NCBI GenBank assembly: GCA_938016505.1
Contig: CALLWN010000156.1
Location: forward strand, 1 to 7,786
Length of the DNA stretch: 7,786 nucleotides
Direction: 5' to 3'
Source: an uncultured Sphingomonadaceae bacterium
GTDB taxonomy: Bacteria; Pseudomonadota; Alphaproteobacteria; Sphingomonadales; Sphingomonadaceae
This document shows positions 6,425 to 7,786 of the stretch, one piece after another. Position 1 is the first letter of the stretch. Each line of letters opens with the position of its first letter. Made by a program: the position numbers and the translations under genes. The notes below the pieces were generated by a model. It ran no database searches. It was not told where the DNA came from and saw only the letters and a list, made by a program, of their open reading frames with translations.

Positions 6425-7414
6425 ATGCTTGCGGTCCTCATTGTTGGCTGCGGCGGGATTGCCGGGGGGCTGGATGCCGCCCGGCCTGACGGTGCGCCGC
6501 CACGCACCCACGCGCCGGCCTATCTGCACGCCGGGGGGTTCCGGCTGGCCGCCTGTGCCGAGCCGGATGGGGAGCGGCGCGGGGCGTTCATGGCGCGCTG
6601 GGGGGTGGAGCGGGGGTTCGCGACCATGGCGGAAGCGGCCGCCGCCGGGCCGTTCGATGTGATCTCCATCTGCTCGCCGACGCCGTGCCATGCCGCCGAT
6701 CTCGAGGGCGCGCTGGCGATGCGACCACGCGCCATTTTCGCCGAGAAGCCGCTGACGACGGACCTGGCCGACAGCCGGCGGCTGGTGGCGGCGGCGCGGG
6801 ATGCCGGCGTGGCGGTTGCCGTCAATCACACCCGGCGCTGGGCGCCCGATGTGCGGGAGCTTGCGGAGGGGCTGCGCAGCGGCCGGTTCGGGCGGGTTCT
6901 GGGAGGAATGGCGTGCTACACCAAGGGTGTGCGCAACAACGGCACCCATTTGTTCGACCTGCTTCACATGCTGCTGGGGCCGGTCAGGCTTGTGGCGGCG
7001 GGGCAGGCGCGGGCGGACCATTGGCCAGACGATCCGAGCGTGCCGTGCCTGCTCGACGCCGGGGGTGTGCCGGTTGCCGTGACCATCGGGGACGCGCGGG
7101 CCTATGCGCTGTTCGAGCTGGCGCTGGTGACCGAGGCGGGCACGATCGCGATGGAGGATGGCGGGCTCAGCTGGCGCGCGCGGCATGTCGTGGACAGCCC
7201 CCATTTCCCCGGTTACAGGGCGCTCGGGCAGTCCGAGGTTCGGCCCGGTCGCTACGAGGAGGCGATGATGGCGGCGGCCGTCAATCTGCGGGCGGCAGTG
7301 TTGGAGGGCGCACCGCTTGCCTGCACCGGCGACGATGCGCTGGCAGCGCAGGCGGTTGCCGAGGCGGTGCGGGCGGCGGCGGTGCCAGAATGCGAGGACC
7401 GGAAGCCATCATGA
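6425..7414 (+). CDS. Gfo/Idh/MocA-family NAD(P)-dependent sugar oxidoreductase
   Basis: A 329-residue dehydrogenase with an N-terminal Rossmann domain and a C-terminal substrate domain. Seen: the dinucleotide loop GCGGIAGG at residues 8-15; ISICSPTPCH at 80-89; AEKPLTTDL at 106-114, containing the EKP motif whose Lys108 usually binds cofactor and substrate; NHTRRW at 134-139; and YTKGVRNNGTHLFDLLHMLL at 165-184, where His175 is placed as the usual catalytic histidine. The KGVRNNGTH form matches, from memory, a subgroup found in surface-sugar clusters, some of it PtmF-like. It starts 7 nt after pseI and overlaps the next gene by ATGA. CMP-Pse synthesis does not need it. By analogy with NtdC/NtdA and WlbA/WlbE, it may oxidise a sugar hydroxyl to a ketone that the next-door aminotransferase aminates. 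Family sure; substrate unknown. Confidence 0.85.
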   Translation: MLAVLIVGCGGIAGGLDAARPDGAPPRTHAPAYLHAGGFRLAACAEPDGERRGAFMARWGVERGFATMAEAAAAGPFDVISICSPTPCHAADLEGALAMRPRAIFAEKPLTTDLADSRRLVAAARDAGVAVAVNHTRRWAPDVRELAEGLRSGRFGRVLGGMACYTKGVRNNGTHLFDLLHMLLGPVRLVAAGQARADHWPDDPSVPCLLDAGGVPVAVTIGDARAYALFELALVTEAGTIAMEDGGLSWRARHVVDSPHFPGYRALGQSEVRPGRYEEAMMAAAVNLRAAVLEGAPLACTGDDALAAQAVAEAVRAAAVPECEDRKPS

Positions 7415-7786
7415 CATCCAAGCTTGCGCTGTTCGGTGGCCCGAAGGTCATCGCCGCGCCGCTCACCCCGTTCAACACCATCGGCGAGGACGACATTGCC
7501 GCCGCGGTCGAGGTGATGCGCTCGGGCGTTCTTTCGGCCTATCTCGGCGCGCCGGGCCCGGGCTTCATGGGCGGGCCCAGGGTGCGCGCGCTGGAGGCAG
7601 CGGCGGCGGCGAAGTTCGGAGTGCGCCATGCGCTTGGCGTGAACAGCTGGACCTCGGGCCTGATTGCCGCAGTCGGCGCGATCGGAATCGAGCCTGGGGA
7701 CGAGGTGATCACAACGCCCTGGACCATGGCGGCGACTGCAACCGCGATCCTCCACTTCGCCGGCATCCCGGTGTTCGCCGACATCG
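7411..7786 (+). CDS. DegT/DnrJ/EryC1-family PLP aminotransferase (3' partial)
   Basis: Only the first 125 codons lie in the window, and the frame is open to the right edge. The ATG at 7411 overlaps the stop of the oxidoreductase (ATGA) and has GGAAG 5 nt upstream. The protein starts MTSKLALFGGPKVIAAPLTP. It continues with FNTIGEDDIAAAVEVMRSGV, then VNSWTSGLIAAVGAIGIEPG, EVITTPWTMAATATAI and FAGIPVFADI. These match the N-terminal half of the sugar aminotransferase fold: the N-terminal arm, the PLP-phosphate segment and the following beta strand. The catalytic lysine lies beyond the edge. It is clearly different from PseC in this window, so it is not a duplicate. Its coupling to the oxidoreductase suggests that they act in sequence on a keto-sugar. 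The substrate cannot be told from this fragment. Confidence 0.85.
   Translation, partial: MTSKLALFGGPKVIAAPLTPFNTIGEDDIAAAVEVMRSGVLSAYLGAPGPGFMGGPRVRALEAAAAAKFGVRHALGVNSWTSGLIAAVGAIGIEPGDEVITTPWTMAATATAILHFAGIPVFADI

Noticed and set aside
5329..7204. Two long minus-strand open frames (392 and 376 codons) opposite pseI and the oxidoreductase
   Set aside because: They mirror strongly GC-biased coding sequence, show no domain pattern and overlap each other and confident genes.
1..7786. CRISPR array, tRNA, rRNA, insertion sequence or att site
   Set aside because: Coding frames fill nearly the whole window; no spaced direct repeats, terminal inverted repeats, transposase motifs or tRNA-like cloverleaf were seen.

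Overview
The window is a compact, one-strand gene cluster from a GC-rich bacterium. Gene content, strong G/C preference at third codon positions and protein style point to an alphaproteobacterium, possibly Sphingomonadales. That placement is inference; there is no rRNA or other taxonomic marker here.

Layout, all on the + strand. (1) 2-775: the 3' part of a gene for a Wzz-like polysaccharide chain-length or export co-polymerase, cut by the left edge. (2) 818-6417: six genes that together encode a complete CMP-pseudaminic acid (CMP-Pse5Ac7Ac) pathway, in the order pseB, pseC, pseF, pseG, pseH, pseI. (3) 6425-7414: a Gfo/Idh/MocA-family NAD(P)-dependent sugar oxidoreductase. (4) 7411-7786: the first 125 codons of a second DegT/DnrJ/EryC1-type PLP aminotransferase, cut by the right edge.

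The Pse genes read as one pathway. PseB dehydrates and epimerises UDP-GlcNAc. PseC transaminates C4. PseH acetylates the new amine. PseG removes UDP. PseI condenses the free sugar with phosphoenolpyruvate to give pseudaminic acid, and PseF activates it with CTP. Catalytic residues known from studied homologues can be seen in PseB, PseC, PseG and PseI. The genes are separated by 1 nt, a 4-nt ATGA overlap, 16 nt, a short GTGA (or 22-nt) overlap, another ATGA overlap and 7 nt, with a last ATGA overlap into the aminotransferase. This indicates one translationally coupled operon. The only gap long enough for a leader is the 42 nt before pseB.

The Wzz-like neighbour suggests that the pseudaminic acid goes into a surface polysaccharide, not only flagellin. 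No glycosyltransferase, Maf protein, flippase or polymerase lies in the window to settle this. The least explained part is the oxidoreductase/aminotransferase pair at the right end. It is not needed for CMP-Pse and probably makes a second amino sugar or a modified derivative. I see no mobile element, CRISPR array, tRNA or rRNA, and no gene-free stretch above 50 nt.
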